64,000 bases of DNA. Source: Algoriphagus chordae. GTDB taxonomy: Bacteria; Bacteroidota; Bacteroidia; Cytophagales; Cyclobacteriaceae. Of this stretch, positions 9,213 to 17,805 are shown piece after piece. Position numbers and translations under genes: made by a program. The stretch lies in assembly GCF_003254055.1 (NCBI RefSeq), contig NZ_QKZT01000003.1, positions 273,082 to 337,081 of the forward strand, written 5' to 3'. Positions within the stretch are counted from its first letter, which is position 1. The number at the start of each line of letters is the position of its first letter. The notes beneath the pieces are model-generated. The model did not search any database. It saw nothing but the letters and a program-made list of their open reading frames with translations, and was not told the origin of the DNA.

Positions 9213-9655
9213 GGAAGGAATTCTGATACATCACCGCCAAAGCGATGTACTTCTCGTATGATAGTGGAGCTGATGGCAGCATACCTAGGCGAAGTGATCA
9301 GGAAGACAGTTTCCAAGTCAGCATTTAGATAGCGATTCATTTGGCTGATGGTGTTCTCATACTCAAAATCTGTGGTGTTTCTCAAACCTCTCACTAGGAA
9401 TTGGGCATTATGTTTTTTGGCAAGTGTAGAGGTTAGTTCATTATAGACAATCACCTTTACTCCTGGGATGTTTTCATAAACACTTTCTACTTTTTTGACC
9501 ATCTCATCGATCTCAAAGTACCTAGATTTCTTTGTGGAATTATAGCCAATCCCGATAATTACTTCATCAAATATATTGAGGCTTCTCATCACAATATCGT
9601 GATGCCCAAGGGTGTATGGGTCGAATGAACCAGGGAAAATGGCAGTCTTTTTCAT
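9200..9655 (-). CDS. coaD: Phosphopantetheine adenylyltransferase
   Basis: It catalyses the fourth step of coenzyme A synthesis, joining AMP to 4'-phosphopantetheine. The 151-residue protein has the nucleotidyltransferase motif GSFDPYTLGHHDIV at about residue 9, the substrate-binding FLVRGLRNTTDFEYE and the C-terminal ISSTIIREV motif. The length is normal. DUF3822, located upstream in the same direction, is a frequent neighbour in Bacteroidota. Confidence 0.97.
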   Translation of the reverse strand: MKKTAIFPGSFDPYTLGHHDIVMRSLNIFDEVIIGIGYNSTKKSRYFEIDEMVKKVESVYENIPGVKVIVYNELTSTLAKKHNAQFLVRGLRNTTDFEYENTISQMNRYLNADLETVFLITSPRYAAISSTIIREVHRFGGDVSEFLPYNV

Positions 9656-9730
9656 TTGATTATTTTAGTTTTTCAATGGCCACATGGAAGCTTTGATGCC
9701 TGAAGATAGCATCGTCAAGGATTTCATGGG

Positions 9731-10549
9731 TCAATCAAATTGCCAATTGGTTTCAAAAAGATTAACTGATTTCAAATGCTTGAATCCGTGTGTGAAATTC
9801 TGATTGGTATGAGGAGTCAAGAGGCGGAAATGATGGAAATATTCCTTCCCCCAGTTTTCTGTAATACCACTTTTGCTGCTAGCCCCGAATAGAGAAATGC
9901 GTACGTGATTTCGATCAAATTTTAATTGTTTGATCAGGATCAATGCGTATTTCAAGACATCTTCTTTGGACTCGATCGAAAATACATTGAAGGCTGCCAA
10001 TTCCTGATTGGAAAATGCGGCAGCATAGATTTGATTTCCAAAGATGCTGATTAAGATCTCCTGCCCGATTAAGTTAAATCGTTCTTTGAATAAATAAGAA
10101 AGGAAGGAGACCGAGCCATGATGAAAAGTCAATTCAGAGAAGCGGGCTTCCAGTGACTTCTTTAGCTTGCCTGAGATAGCCGATATGACCTGCAGGTTGT
10201 TGCTGTCTAGGGGAGTATTGAAATAGCTGGCATTGGCTTGCTGATCTGTCGCAAAAGCCAGGTACGATGCTTCTTCTCCTGGCTGATACAAAACGCCAGG
10301 AACCAAGCTGAAATTCTTTTGATGCAGATATACAGTAGCTGGAATGTCAGCTTTGAGTAAATGGTCTGAGATCACCAATTGCTCTAAAGAATTCCAATCA
10401 AAATTCATGTATTCGTGAATACAGATGTTTGACTGGTTCTTGTCCTTAGCAAAAATGAACAGAAAATCAGGATACAAAAAAAGTGATAGGCTTGCGGCGT
10501 CTTCCACATCAAACCTATCACTTTTAAATACTTTGAGGTTGCTTTCCAA
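9731..10549 (-). CDS. DUF3822 family protein (ASKHA-like fold)
   Basis: A 272-residue protein of a Bacteroidota-specific family that usually sits next to coaD and an rsmD-type methyltransferase. The frame starts with TTG at 10549 (MESNLKVFKSDRFDVEDA); no ATG lies close enough, and the first in-frame ATG would remove about 47 residues. No catalytic motif is visible. The family is predicted to have an actin/hexokinase-like fold, but no function is known to me. It lies 75 bases upstream of coaD and 11 bases downstream of the small membrane-anchored protein gene. Confidence 0.8.
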   Translation of the reverse strand: MESNLKVFKSDRFDVEDAASLSLFLYPDFLFIFAKDKNQSNICIHEYMNFDWNSLEQLVISDHLLKADIPATVYLHQKNFSLVPGVLYQPGEEASYLAFATDQQANASYFNTPLDSNNLQVISAISGKLKKSLEARFSELTFHHGSVSFLSYLFKERFNLIGQEILISIFGNQIYAAAFSNQELAAFNVFSIESKEDVLKYALILIKQLKFDRNHVRISLFGASSKSGITENWGKEYFHHFRLLTPHTNQNFTHGFKHLKSVNLFETNWQFD

Positions 10550-10560
10550 AATAGGAGGTT

Positions 10561-11142
10561 TTATTTCCAGTTACCTTCAGTAGAGGCATCTGTTCTTGAA
10601 CCTACTTTCAAGGCTTTTTCGTTGTTGTTCAATCTTCTTTTTGGATTCACTGGAGCTGGATCTCTAATCTCGAATACAGAGATTTCGTAAGAATTTCTTT
10701 CCACTTTGTCTGCGAAGAATTCAAACTGCTTTCCGCCAGAACCAGGTACAACTGCTAAGGCATCTAACTTGAAGTCAGGATACTTTCTTTCGTTGAATAG
10801 AGAATCGATCACTGGTACAGAACCAAGGGTGTCAAATTCTACTGTAACTTCTTCAGCACCGTAGTCTAAAACTTTGGTAGTTTCAGTTCTCTGTACAAGC
10901 CAGATTTGACCGTTTTGGATAAATGCTTTCAGTTCATTCCAATTCTCGGCATATCTACCGTTAGAAGCTTGGAACGCAAGCTCTGCATCTCTAAGCATTT
11001 GCAATTTTTCGATAATTGCTGCTTCGATTAGAGCAATTCTTTTTTCTTCCTCTACTACGTCTTCAACACCTTTCCAGAGAAGGTAGCCGAGACCGATTGC
11101 AACTACTAAGAAGACCAAGGATAGTACTTTTGATAAATTCAT
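10561..11142 (-). CDS. Membrane-anchored protein of unknown function
   Basis: The 193-residue protein has one N-terminal transmembrane segment (about residues 5-24). It continues as a coiled-coil-like helix (EDVVEEEKRIALIEAAIIEKLQMLRDAELAFQ) and a globular C-terminal part. The layout of an anchored helix followed by a short domain resembles pilin-like proteins (IEKLQMLRDAELAFQASNGRYAENWNELKAFI is typical of helix-plus-globule pseudopilins). I do not claim that it is one. It is the first gene of a unit with DUF3822 and coaD, and the downstream start lies 11 bases away. Confidence 0.7.
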   Translation of the reverse strand: MNLSKVLSLVFLVVAIGLGYLLWKGVEDVVEEEKRIALIEAAIIEKLQMLRDAELAFQASNGRYAENWNELKAFIQNGQIWLVQRTETTKVLDYGAEEVTVEFDTLGSVPVIDSLFNERKYPDFKLDALAVVPGSGGKQFEFFADKVERNSYEISVFEIRDPAPVNPKRRLNNNEKALKVGSRTDASTEGNWK

Positions 11143-11190
11143 TTGCTAAAATTTTAAGAATCTGGGTAAGGTTGAAGGTTTTAAATCGTG

Positions 11191-11700
11191 CTATTTTAGA
11201 GAATTATTTTCAAAATTAAAATATCCTCGCAACAATACTAAGTCCTCTAGCGATTTTATTCCCCAAAAGATTTGATGAAGGGCTTCATTAGGCAATGATC
11301 GGATTTGATTTATGTCCATCCAGCAGATTTCTTCGATAATTTGAGAATCTGGGTAGAGTTCAGGATCCGTACCAAGTGCTAATTTTCCTCCAATTTTTTC
11401 CACCCGAAAGAAATGTTCCATCGCATGGAGTGGTGTTGCAAGGTATTCGTGGATGAAAAGATAGTCTTTTACTTCTATATCTAGGCCAGTTTCCTCAGAA
11501 AACTCGCGTTTTAAATTTTCAGTGGCTGTATGACCAAAATGCATGCCTCCACCGGGAACAGACCATAAGAACCTACCATTGCCCATTAAATGTTTGATCA
11601 TCAGGATTTTTTCATCTTCGATCAGGACACCGTTTACTCGTGATCTGAGATGATTTCCGAACTTTGATTCGATTTCCTTGCTGATTTGGTCTTTTGACAT
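11191..11700 (-). CDS. Nudix hydrolase
   Basis: The 169-residue protein has a Nudix box at about residues 50-72 (PGGGMHFGHTATENLKREFSEETG). The catalytic REx2EExG part is intact. The glutamate that usually follows the first glycine by six residues is a threonine. A mutT-type or ADP-sugar pyrophosphatase role is possible, but the substrate cannot be read. It is divergent from the RecD-like helicase gene with a gap of only 14 bases, so the two promoters must overlap. Confidence 0.85.
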   Translation of the reverse strand: MSKDQISKEIESKFGNHLRSRVNGVLIEDEKILMIKHLMGNGRFLWSVPGGGMHFGHTATENLKREFSEETGLDIEVKDYLFIHEYLATPLHAMEHFFRVEKIGGKLALGTDPELYPDSQIIEEICWMDINQIRSLPNEALHQIFWGIKSLEDLVLLRGYFNFENNSLK

Positions 11701-11714
11701 TTACATTCGTTTGT

Positions 11715-13169
11715 ATGAGTAAAGATAAGGAGTCATTGCCGAGGCCTTCCGCACTGCTAAGTAAATATTTTCCATTTGAGCCTACACCTGGCCAGGCTGC
11801 TTTTTTTTCCAAAATGGATTACTTCCTATTGATGGAGCCGGAGAAAAAGCCAACTTTCGTCCTTCGTGGCTATGCGGGTACAGGGAAGACTTCTGTGATC
11901 TCAGCTTTGGTGAAGGCACTTCCCAAATTATCCATGCGCTCACTTTTGCTCGCACCTACTGGTCGTGCTGCCAAGGTAATGAGCAATTACTCAGGACGCG
12001 CAGCTTATACCATCCACAAGATAATCTATAAGCCCAAGGCGGAAGACGGTAGTTTGGGTGGGGGATTTATCCTGCAAAAGAATTATTACAAAGACACAGT
12101 TTTTATTATAGATGAATCATCCATGCTGGCAGATGATGGGGGCATGTCGGGCAATTTGCTTGGGGATTTGATCAGCTTTGTTTTCCACGGTCAGAATAAT
12201 CGACTGATCTTAGTAGGAGATACGGCTCAGCTTCCACCTGTAGGGTCTGAGTTCAGTCCAGCTCTTGAAGCAGATTACTTACTGAGGCATTTTCGACTGG
12301 ATGCAGACTTTATAGAATTGACGGAGGTGATGCGGCAGCGACTCGAATCAGGGATTCTTTTCAATGCCACCAATCTTAGATATCAATTGCTGCAGGAGAA
12401 GCAGGTAGTTCAGATCAGCACAAGTCAGTTCAAGGATACCTTCAAAATGACTGGAGAGCGGCTGGAAGATGGCTTGCGGTATGCCTATGACAAGTTTGGT
12501 ACGGAGAATACGACCATCATTACCAGGTCCAATAAGGCGGCGGTGCAATACAATCTATATATCCGGCGAACGATCCATTTTTTTGAGGATGAAATCAGTT
12601 CTGGAGACTTATTGATGATCGTGAAGAACAATTACACCTATATGGCTGAATCCGAAAAGGTGAATTTCTTAGCGAATGGAGACATGGCAGAGGTGATGAA
12701 AATCCGATCTTTCGAGGAGTTCTATGGGCTCCGATTTGCCACACTAGAGCTACGTTTATTAGATTATCCAGATGAGCCGCATTTTGAGGCCAAGGTGATT
12801 TTAGACACGCTTTATTCCCCAAGTCCTTCACTTACTCGAGATCAGTATAGGAGCCTTTACCAGCAAGTGTCTGAAGACTATGCAGATGTGGCTAGTAAGG
12901 CGGAGCGAAGGGAATTGATCAAGAAAGATCCCTTTCTAAATGCACTGCAAATCAAGTTTGCCTATGCCTTGACTTGTCACAAAGCACAAGGAGGGCAGTG
13001 GAAGGCTGTTTTTGTTGATCAGGGGTACTTGCCAGAAAATCAAGTAGATAAGGATTTTACCAGATGGCTTTATACCGCTATTACCCGTGCTACTGAGGAA
13101 TTATACCTAGTGAATTTTGCGCCGGTATTCTTTGTGAAGCCTAAGGAGAGTGATGATTCGGAGTTTTGA
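11715..13169 (+). CDS. RecD-like ATP-dependent DNA helicase (UvrD/RecD family)
   Basis: A superfamily 1 helicase of about 484 residues from the ATG at 11715; an upstream TTG in frame is less likely. It has Walker A GYAGTGKTS (about residue 52), Walker B DESSML, motif III VGDTAQLPPVGSEF, and the C-terminal UvrD_C_2 motif LTCHKAQGGQWKAVFVD with TRWLYTAITRATEELY. Shorter than RecD2, it lacks the N-terminal domain of RecD. Such standalone proteins are common in Bacteroidota; the repair role is not settled. Confidence 0.9.
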   Translation: MSKDKESLPRPSALLSKYFPFEPTPGQAAFFSKMDYFLLMEPEKKPTFVLRGYAGTGKTSVISALVKALPKLSMRSLLLAPTGRAAKVMSNYSGRAAYTIHKIIYKPKAEDGSLGGGFILQKNYYKDTVFIIDESSMLADDGGMSGNLLGDLISFVFHGQNNRLILVGDTAQLPPVGSEFSPALEADYLLRHFRLDADFIELTEVMRQRLESGILFNATNLRYQLLQEKQVVQISTSQFKDTFKMTGERLEDGLRYAYDKFGTENTTIITRSNKAAVQYNLYIRRTIHFFEDEISSGDLLMIVKNNYTYMAESEKVNFLANGDMAEVMKIRSFEEFYGLRFATLELRLLDYPDEPHFEAKVILDTLYSPSPSLTRDQYRSLYQQVSEDYADVASKAERRELIKKDPFLNALQIKFAYALTCHKAQGGQWKAVFVDQGYLPENQVDKDFTRWLYTAITRATEELYLVNFAPVFFVKPKESDDSEF

Positions 13170-13201
13170 AGTAGGTAAGATTTTAGATGCTAGACGTAAG
13201 T

Positions 13202-13665
13202 AAGAAGGGGCAGTGGTGAGTCGTAAGCTGTAAGGGGGGGGATGTAGGAGGTGAGAGGTGAATTGTAAAAAGTGTAAGTGGTTAGTTGTGAGTAGTGTGA
13301 AAATTTTAGTGTTGGTAGAAAAGTTGTGCTGCTTCTCCAGAAGCAGTATTTATAAACTCATAGCCGTGTGCTCTGTGGTTAACTTTAAAAATCAGCACTT
13401 GACTTGAGTATCAAGATATAGTGAGATGTGAGAGGTAGGAATTGGTAGGTAAAAAGGGTCAGTGGTGAGTCGTAAGTCGTAAACGGTAGTATGTAGGAGG
13501 TGAGAGGTGAGAGGTGAGAGGTGAAATGTTAAAAGAGTAAGTGGTGAGTTGTGAGTAGTGTGAAAATTTTAGTGTTGGTAGAAAAGTTGTGCTGCTTTTC
13601 AAGAAGCAGTATTGTCAAACTCATAGCTGTGTGCTCTGTGGTTAACTTTAAAAAGCAGCACTTGA
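13202..13665. repeat. Duplicated intergenic sequence (two copies of ~200 bp) with a GTGAGAG microrepeat
   Basis: Copy A (about 13202-13402) and copy B (about 13451-13665) share long identical runs: AGTGGTGAGTCGTAAG, then GTGTGAAAATTTTAGTG, a TGCTGCTTCTCC / AGAAGCAGT hairpin, and CTCTGTGGTTAACTTTAAA. Copy B has extra tandem GTGAGAG heptamers. No credible reading frame lies here. The tail resembles other intergenic repeats at 22.99, 24.35 and 37.3 kb. Confidence 0.85.
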
Positions 13666-13735
13666 AAATCATTTTTGGCAAGGTATTTTCGATATAATCT
13701 GGAAAGAGGGCATCCAAAAGCTTTAAAATCCGTTA

Positions 13736-13767
13736 TTTTGAAGTTGATACAAAAAATTGAATATTTG
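13736..13767 (+). promoter_or_regulatory. Bacteroidota-type promoter for the DUF1573 gene
   Basis: TTTG (13737-13740) is followed after 19 bases by AATATTTG (13760-13767), which matches the -33 TTTG / -7 TAnnTTTG pattern of this phylum except at the first base. The start codon lies 20 bases further downstream. Confidence 0.5.
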
Positions 13768-13787
13768 AAAACCAAATAACTATAGCT

Positions 13788-14183
13788 ATGAAAAAATTAG
13801 GATTACTATTTACCGTCTTTGCTTTGGTGTTTGCATTTAATGCCAATGCTCAGGAACAAAGTGGTGCAGCAATCACTTTCAAAGAAAAATCAATTGATTT
13901 CGGTGACATCACCCAAGGAGATAAAGTAGAACACACATTTCAGTTGACAAATACAGGATCTACTCCTCTGATCATTTCGAATGTAGCAGCAACTTGTGGA
14001 TGTACTGTACCAAGCTGGCCAAAAGAGCCTATCGCTCCAGGGAAAACTTCTGAGATCAAAGTATCTTTCAATTCAGCTGGTAAAATGGGCAAGCAAAATT
14101 CAGTAGTGAGAATCTACTCTAATGCTTCTGAACCAATCGAAAAAGTATCACTGATTTCAAACGTCCTTCCAAAGACGAAGTAA
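13788..14183 (+). CDS. Secreted DUF1573 protein (Ig-like ASH-type domain)
   Basis: The 131-residue protein has a classical signal peptide ending at ANAQ (residues 1-22), followed by a single Ig-like DUF1573 domain. The diagnostic features are DFGDITQGDKVEHTFQLTNTG, then the CGCT motif of two cysteines at ISNVAATCGCTVP, and GKTSEIKVSFNSAGKMG. The family is widespread and abundant in Bacteroidota periplasm; its role is poorly known. The gene stands alone between a repeat region and a strong terminator. Confidence 0.9.
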   Translation: MKKLGLLFTVFALVFAFNANAQEQSGAAITFKEKSIDFGDITQGDKVEHTFQLTNTGSTPLIISNVAATCGCTVPSWPKEPIAPGKTSEIKVSFNSAGKMGKQNSVVRIYSNASEPIEKVSLISNVLPKTK

Positions 14184-14206
14184 TCAGTAAGTCAAACATA
14201 AAGGAT

Positions 14207-14243
14207 GAGCCTCTCGGATTTATTTCGAGAGGCTCTTTTTTTT
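14207..14243 (+). terminator. Strong intrinsic terminator of the DUF1573 gene
   Basis: A GAGCCTCTCG / CGAGAGGCTC stem with the loop GATTTATTT is followed by eight T. The core CCTCTCG-loop-CGAGAGG recurs unchanged at 15506-15529. Confidence 0.9.
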
Positions 14244-14794
14244 GCCTAGGGTCTCTATATGGCAAGTGGGGCGGTCATCTCGCTCTGGTCATTCTGGCAA
14301 GACCTCAACCAATGCTTTTGCATTTTTTTATTTTATTATAAGTACTAATTCAAAAGGTTTGGCGATGCCAGTAAATACGCCTATATCAGCAGGGATAGGT
14401 TTTCGGTCATTTGCTAAAGCTATTCGCTTTAATGGTTTCCTCCCAGCTTGCTACGCTTCCACTGCGTTCTGTTTTTTTGAAAATCCAAGCGAGTAAAAAC
14501 TACGATAGGTTTTGGATTTGCAGTTTTAATTTACGGGTAGTGTTCCCTCTCTTCTTAGTGCGAGAGAGCGATAATTCCGTTCAGTTTTTCTATTCGATCC
14601 TTCATTAAAATAGCACAAAATCTATATTTGACTGCTAAAGCATCCCTTGCTCTATCTAATGTGAAAGTCTTCTATTTAAATATTATAGAGCTGATTTAGA
14701 GTTTCTTATATTAATTTATTACCTTAATATGAACAATCCATTGTCGTCAAAATTTAAGCATTAAGATGAATTTGATGAACTAAATAATTTCAAA
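14244..14794. other. Gene-poor region
   Basis: No credible gene found. The two small frames here lack start context and any recognisable domain. A TAAAGC-TATTC-GCTTTA hairpin lies near 14416. The segment is bounded on both sides by the same terminator core. Confidence 0.5.
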
Positions 14795-15451
14795 ATGAGT
14801 GAAATATACGGAGTGCAGCACAGGCGTTTACAGGAAAAGTTTGACACAAATAAATTGGCTGACAGACTTAATGAAATTACTGTTTTATCTGAAATCACAG
14901 AGCAGCATCAAGCTTTTATCGAAAGTAGAGACATGTTTTTTCTAACCTCAATCGATCATCGTGGTTACCCTACTTGCTCATACAAAGGAGGGAAACCTGG
15001 ATTTCTTAGAATTATTGACAGTAAAACCCTTGCATTCCCAAGCTACGATGGGAATGGAATGTTTCTTTCCATGGGCAATATCAATTCAAATGATAAAATT
15101 GGGATGTTGCTTATTGATTTTGAGACTCCCCACCGAGTTCGAATACATGGTACCGCAAGCATAGACAAGATGGATCCCTTGATGAAAGAATTCAAAGGAT
15201 CTGATTTAGTTGTGCGTATTACAATCACTGAAATTTTTGTCAATTGCCCACGCTACATCCACACCTATAAGCGTTTGAAGACTTCTAAATATGTGCCTCA
15301 ATCAGACTTCGAAAAGCCATTGACTCCTAATTGGAAACGCATTGATGCGCTACAGGATGCCTTGCCTGAACGGGATAGTGAAGTATCTGCTCAAGGTGGA
15401 ATAATTACGGTAGAAGAGTACGGAGAACTACTTATGAAAGGAAAAGGTTGA
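14795..15451 (+). CDS. Pyridoxamine 5'-phosphate oxidase-family flavoprotein
   Basis: The 218-residue protein has an FMN-binding split-barrel pattern: FIESRDMFFLTSIDHRGYPTCSYKGGKPGFLRI around residues 40-75, a loop GNGMFLSMGNINSNDKIGMLLID, and RVRIHGTA. Proteins of this type bind FMN or a deazaflavin and are often annotated as putative oxidases or general stress proteins. The substrate is unknown. The C-terminal extension (ALPERDSEVSAQGG...) is specific to this subgroup. It is monocistronic, followed by a terminator. Confidence 0.8.
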   Translation: MSEIYGVQHRRLQEKFDTNKLADRLNEITVLSEITEQHQAFIESRDMFFLTSIDHRGYPTCSYKGGKPGFLRIIDSKTLAFPSYDGNGMFLSMGNINSNDKIGMLLIDFETPHRVRIHGTASIDKMDPLMKEFKGSDLVVRITITEIFVNCPRYIHTYKRLKTSKYVPQSDFEKPLTPNWKRIDALQDALPERDSEVSAQGGIITVEEYGELLMKGKG

Positions 15452-15504
15452 CGGAGGACCCTATGCCTCAATGTATTAAATCACTGAAAATACTTAATAT
15501 AAAA

Positions 15505-15538
15505 GGCCTCTCGGATTTATTTCGAGAGGTTTTTTTTG
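15505..15538 (+). terminator. Intrinsic terminator of the oxidase gene
   Basis: The stem CCTCTCG / CGAGAGG with the loop GATTTATTT is followed by eight T. The 23-base core is identical to the terminator at 14210-14232. Confidence 0.9.
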
Positions 15539-15606
15539 GTCAATTTCGGCTATGAGAAATTAATGACAGCAGTACATTGTGTAGCTTGTAGACTGATTTA
15601 GACTGT

Positions 15607-16086
15607 TCACCTATTTTGTTTGTTATTGGAAAATAATCCTGACAGGTAAATAAAACCGCTCAGAGCAGAAAGTGACATGAACAATAAACTGTAATTTCTC
15701 CAAGTTTTTCCTAGGGCTATTAGCTCTTGGTCTACTGTATTTGTGAACTCTGTTGATAAAAATTCTGTCTGAGCCGGGCTTAATAAAATAAAGACCACCA
15801 GTCCGGATAAAATCCAGACTAAACCTCCAGCCAGCACCCATTTCCGTAATGAACTTTTCCAGTTGAATACTAAGGCAAGCAAAAGTGTGATCAAGACTAA
15901 TGTTGGGAATTTCTCCCAAAACAAATCTGGGTTAAAAGCATAAGGACCTTGAGCGGATACAAGAGATGCTGGTGGTGACTCTATCAAAGTTGAAACATTC
16001 ACTGTTATGGCAAAAAGACTCGCTCCCGCCTGCATAAAGGTCAGGCCTATTAACAATATGTACGTCAGCTTTCCGAATGTTTTCAT
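15607..16086 (-). CDS. Four-helix membrane protein, possibly DUF1772-like
   Basis: The 159-residue protein has hydrophobic segments at about residues 7-28, 57-73, 84-102 and 132-150. The N-terminal ILLIGLTFMQAGASLFA and the even spacing of four helices recall the DUF1772 / anthrone oxygenase-like membrane family, but the similarity is weak. A role cannot be read. It is the downstream neighbour of a serine hydrolase gene on the same strand, 87 bases away, so co-transcription is possible. Confidence 0.5.
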   Translation of the reverse strand: MKTFGKLTYILLIGLTFMQAGASLFAITVNVSTLIESPPASLVSAQGPYAFNPDLFWEKFPTLVLITLLLALVFNWKSSLRKWVLAGGLVWILSGLVVFILLSPAQTEFLSTEFTNTVDQELIALGKTWRNYSLLFMSLSALSGFIYLSGLFSNNKQNR

Positions 16087-16173
16087 CTTAGATTATAGAT
16101 TTCCTAGGAGGTTTATATGCAAATGATTAATATGAATGGTCGTTTTATACCAGAAGATTCGGTTTTGATGAAT

Positions 16174-17274
16174 TTAAAGTTTTGCAAGTTCTTCCAATAA
16201 TTCAGGAGGAAGGGGTGTCAGAAATTCATTGTTCCAATGAATTATAATCCTGTTACTCTCGATAAACTTTAACATATAATTTGATGAGCCATACCCTGCT
16301 CCTCCATGACCTATTGCCAAAGCTTTATTTTCACCTTTAAATGGTAAATCCATTACGCTACAACCATATCCATATGGTTCAAAATGTGCACCAAAAGGGC
16401 GACTGGCCTCTTTTGGGTAGGAGTGTTTTTGGAACATCAAATTCCAACTTTCTGGTTTAAGAAGCTTATCATTTCCTAAAGCAACCATAAACTTGTGCAA
16501 ATCTTGTAAAGTTGACTTTTCTCCTCCATCACCTCGATAGTTACCATGCGGAAAGGGAGTCGCCGGTGAACCATTTTGAAGGTAATAGACTGACGAACCA
16601 GGTCCATAAATTGATGTAGAATTATAGGTGCTATTCATACCAAGTGGCAAAAATATTCTCTGGTTTTCTACAGTGTAGTAGTCTGCTTCTCTATACTTCA
16701 TAATTACTTCACCCAATAATAAATAACCCGTATTAGTGTAATCAAAACCAGTTCCTGGTTCGAAGTTTAACTCAAGCATGGCCATTTTATCCAACACTTC
16801 CCTTTGAGGTAAAAAAAACTCTAAATCCTCTTTGATTTGCTCATCAAAATATCCCTTTAAACCAGAACGATGTGATAATAAATGATGGATAGTTATATCA
16901 TTGGCTCTAGGATGTGTAAACCAAGGCAAATGCTTTGAGATTGGGTCGCTAAGAGTAATTAAGCCATCTTCCACCAGTTGAAGTGTCAATACGGCTGTGA
17001 ACATTTTACCCATACTATTAATAACGAATCTGGTTTTAACTGTATTAGGAAGGTCTAATGTACGGTCAGCTTTTCCAAATGCATTTTGATAAATCACCTT
17101 TTCACCTTCAGCAACAAGTATCCCTCCGTGGATCTTTCCTTCGTTGTATAATTTATTAATGATTGAGTCAATTTTTAATGAATCAGATGACTCTAATTGT
17201 GCATATACTATTGTGATGTTAAGAATTGCTATTAGAAAAATTAGCAATTGTTTGTATGTCAAATAATGTTTCAT
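16174..17274 (-). CDS. Secreted serine hydrolase of the beta-lactamase / class C family
   Basis: The protein is 366 residues from the ATG at 17274, which gives a clean signal peptide ending at VYAQ. An in-frame ATG 27 bases upstream is less likely. Catalytic motifs are Ser87-Met-Gly-Lys90 (SxxK) and Tyr179-Thr-Asn181 (YxN), with a HGGAGYG motif in place of the KTG-type triad. It most likely cleaves a peptide or ester in the periplasm or outside, but the substrate is unknown. A second family member of this type lies at 21.2 kb. Confidence 0.85.
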   Translation of the reverse strand: MKHYLTYKQLLIFLIAILNITIVYAQLESSDSLKIDSIINKLYNEGKIHGGILVAEGEKVIYQNAFGKADRTLDLPNTVKTRFVINSMGKMFTAVLTLQLVEDGLITLSDPISKHLPWFTHPRANDITIHHLLSHRSGLKGYFDEQIKEDLEFFLPQREVLDKMAMLELNFEPGTGFDYTNTGYLLLGEVIMKYREADYYTVENQRIFLPLGMNSTYNSTSIYGPGSSVYYLQNGSPATPFPHGNYRGDGGEKSTLQDLHKFMVALGNDKLLKPESWNLMFQKHSYPKEASRPFGAHFEPYGYGCSVMDLPFKGENKALAIGHGGAGYGSSNYMLKFIESNRIIIHWNNEFLTPLPPELLEELAKL

Positions 17275-17805
17275 CACTTTTTTGAGCTTCTGTGGATGCA
17301 AGTTGTCAATTAATAATAAGCTGCCTTTTAAGGTTAAAAGAGAATCGTGCTGGTAAGCTACTCTTGAGATATCGTTCTATTCAATTTATAAAAAATCCTA
17401 TTGTCTATCAACTGTCCTCCCAAAATAAGTTTGACAACACTGCTACTTCAATTTTTATATTTTTGTTGATTGATTTTGTGGGGATATAGTTGTTGGGGAG
17501 TTCAGGTTATTGATGATCAGTGAAGCTTATTGCTTCTTCTCTAGTTCATTTTTCATTCCTAGATCTCAAGCTTTTTGAAGCTCTCATACTCAGTTTTCCA
17601 TGGTCCTTATGGTAAATAATTGGACAGGCCAATCTTTTTTTTCTAATTTTCAATCCAGAAATTTCCAGCTAGCTTCAATTTGAAGGTTTATTAGTTATCC
17701 GCCTTAAGTGCCCTGCTATCACTTCTATTAGGTCTTTTGTCCTACAAAGTCGAACAAAATTGATACCTTTGACCTACACCCAGAACAAAAAACAGAATTC
17801 TTTTC
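17275..17805. other. Intergenic region with a promoter-like element before the GMC gene
   Basis: No gene is visible in 531 bases. A TACCTTTG at 17764-17771 fits the -7 consensus TAnnTTTG. The nearest TTTG (17736-17739) is 24 bases upstream, which is too far for an ideal promoter, so this is only suggestive. Confidence 0.35.

Noticed and set aside
13529..13717. Minus-strand frame of 62 codons in the duplicated repeat
   Set aside because: It is translated repeat sequence; no comparable frame exists in the other copy.
14242..14496. Plus-strand frame in the gene-poor region
   Set aside because: No ribosome-binding context, low-complexity translation and overlap with the terminator; treated as non-coding.
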